This document shows positions 13,786 through 14,013 of a stretch of 14,013 bases of DNA, piece by piece. The stretch is from NCBI GenBank assembly GCA_900767585.1, contig CAAFZP010000119.1:1-14013 (forward strand), given 5' to 3'. Each line of letters starts with the position of its first letter. The first letter of the stretch is position 1. A model generated the notes under the pieces. The model saw only the letters and a list, made by a program, of their open reading frames with translations. It was not told the origin of the DNA and ran no database searches. The position numbers and the translations under genes are program-made. This DNA comes from Lachnospiraceae bacterium. GTDB taxonomy: Bacteria > Bacillota > Clostridia > Lachnospirales > Lachnospiraceae.

Positions 13786-14013
13786 TTACATCTTCAACAG
13801 ATTATCATTATCAAAATAATCAATCTTCATAGAACGGCGGACATCTTCGAGTGTCTTGCCTGCAGTCTCTCTGGCTTTCTTGCTGCCTTCCTTCAGGATA
13901 TCATAGACATCCGGAAGCTTTTGCTCCCACATCTTACGACGCTCACGGATCGGAGCAAGCTCTGCCTGAAGTACATTGTTCAGGAACTTCTTCACCTTCA
14001 CATCGCCAAGGCC
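13786..14013 (-). CDS. trpS: Tryptophanyl-tRNA synthetase, C-terminal fragment (5' end beyond the window)
   Basis: Read on the - strand, the frame is open from the window edge to the TAA at 13786-13788 and gives about 75 residues: GLGDVKVKKFLNNVLQAELA, then PIRERRKMWEQKLPDVYDIL and KEGSKKARETAGKTLEDVRR. The order G-x-GD-(L/V)K, ELAPIRERR, and LKEG-x-KAR-x-x-A-x-TL-x-x-V is the standard C-terminal helical end of bacterial TrpRS, which binds the tRNA-Trp anticodon region. The catalytic HIGH and KMSKS motifs lie outside the window. The identification rests on the tail alone. An ATG at 13999-14001 is internal and not the start. It converges on the CARF gene and shares its bidirectional terminator. 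Confidence 0.85.
   Translation of the reverse strand, partial: GLGDVKVKKFLNNVLQAELAPIRERRKMWEQKLPDVYDILKEGSKKARETAGKTLEDVRRSMKIDYFDNDNLLKM

Noticed and set aside
1..14013. CRISPR array, tRNA genes, prophage or insertion sequence
   Set aside because: Reading all gaps (the largest is 98 bp) shows no regularly spaced repeats, no cloverleaf-like sequence and no transposase or integrase frame.

Overview
The window looks like chromosomal DNA of a low- to mid-GC Gram-positive anaerobe, most likely a Lachnospiraceae member (Roseburia/Coprococcus/Lachnospira-like). This rests on the gdpP-rplI-dnaB order typical of Firmicutes, strong purine-rich Shine-Dalgarno sites, and the first four genes, which I recognise from memory as families largely confined to that group. 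Taxon and family names are from recall, not from a search. There is no tRNA, rRNA, CRISPR array, transposase or integrase. About 96% of the window is coding, and every gene is on the + strand except the last.

Region 1 (1-4363) is a tight four-gene operon of poorly characterised proteins: (a) the C-terminal part of a large helical protein with a beta-rich tail, probably DUF5717; (b) a degenerate Hsp70/actin-fold protein, probably DUF5716; (c) a 277-residue protein with TPR-like helical repeats; (d) a 428-residue coiled-coil protein with a two-pass membrane hairpin. The junctions are a 16-bp gap and then two TAATG stop-start overlaps, so the products are probably made together and may act together. 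This is the best candidate for an undescribed system: a membrane-tethered, Hsp70-like scaffold or chaperone module.

Region 2 (4442-11091) is housekeeping: valyl-tRNA synthetase, the membrane c-di-AMP phosphodiesterase GdpP, ribosomal protein bL9 and the replicative helicase DnaB. gdpP and rplI overlap by one base. valS has no T-box leader in its short upstream gap.

Region 3 (11126-12448) encodes a membrane protein with an N-terminal two-helix anchor, a coiled coil, a long acidic Glu/Pro/Ala region with a recent 72-bp tandem duplication, and two short motifs resembling the EIDALL motif of FliM/FliY. A perfect 10-bp hairpin followed by a T-tract (12465-12507) closes this transcription unit.

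Region 4 (12529-14013) holds a stand-alone Card1/Can2-like (DUF1887) protein, with a CARF sensor, a middle winged-helix-like part and a PD-(D/E)xK-like nuclease domain in which the usual E of ExK is a serine. No CRISPR locus is visible nearby. A GC-rich bidirectional terminator separates it from the converging 3' end of tryptophanyl-tRNA synthetase on the - strand.
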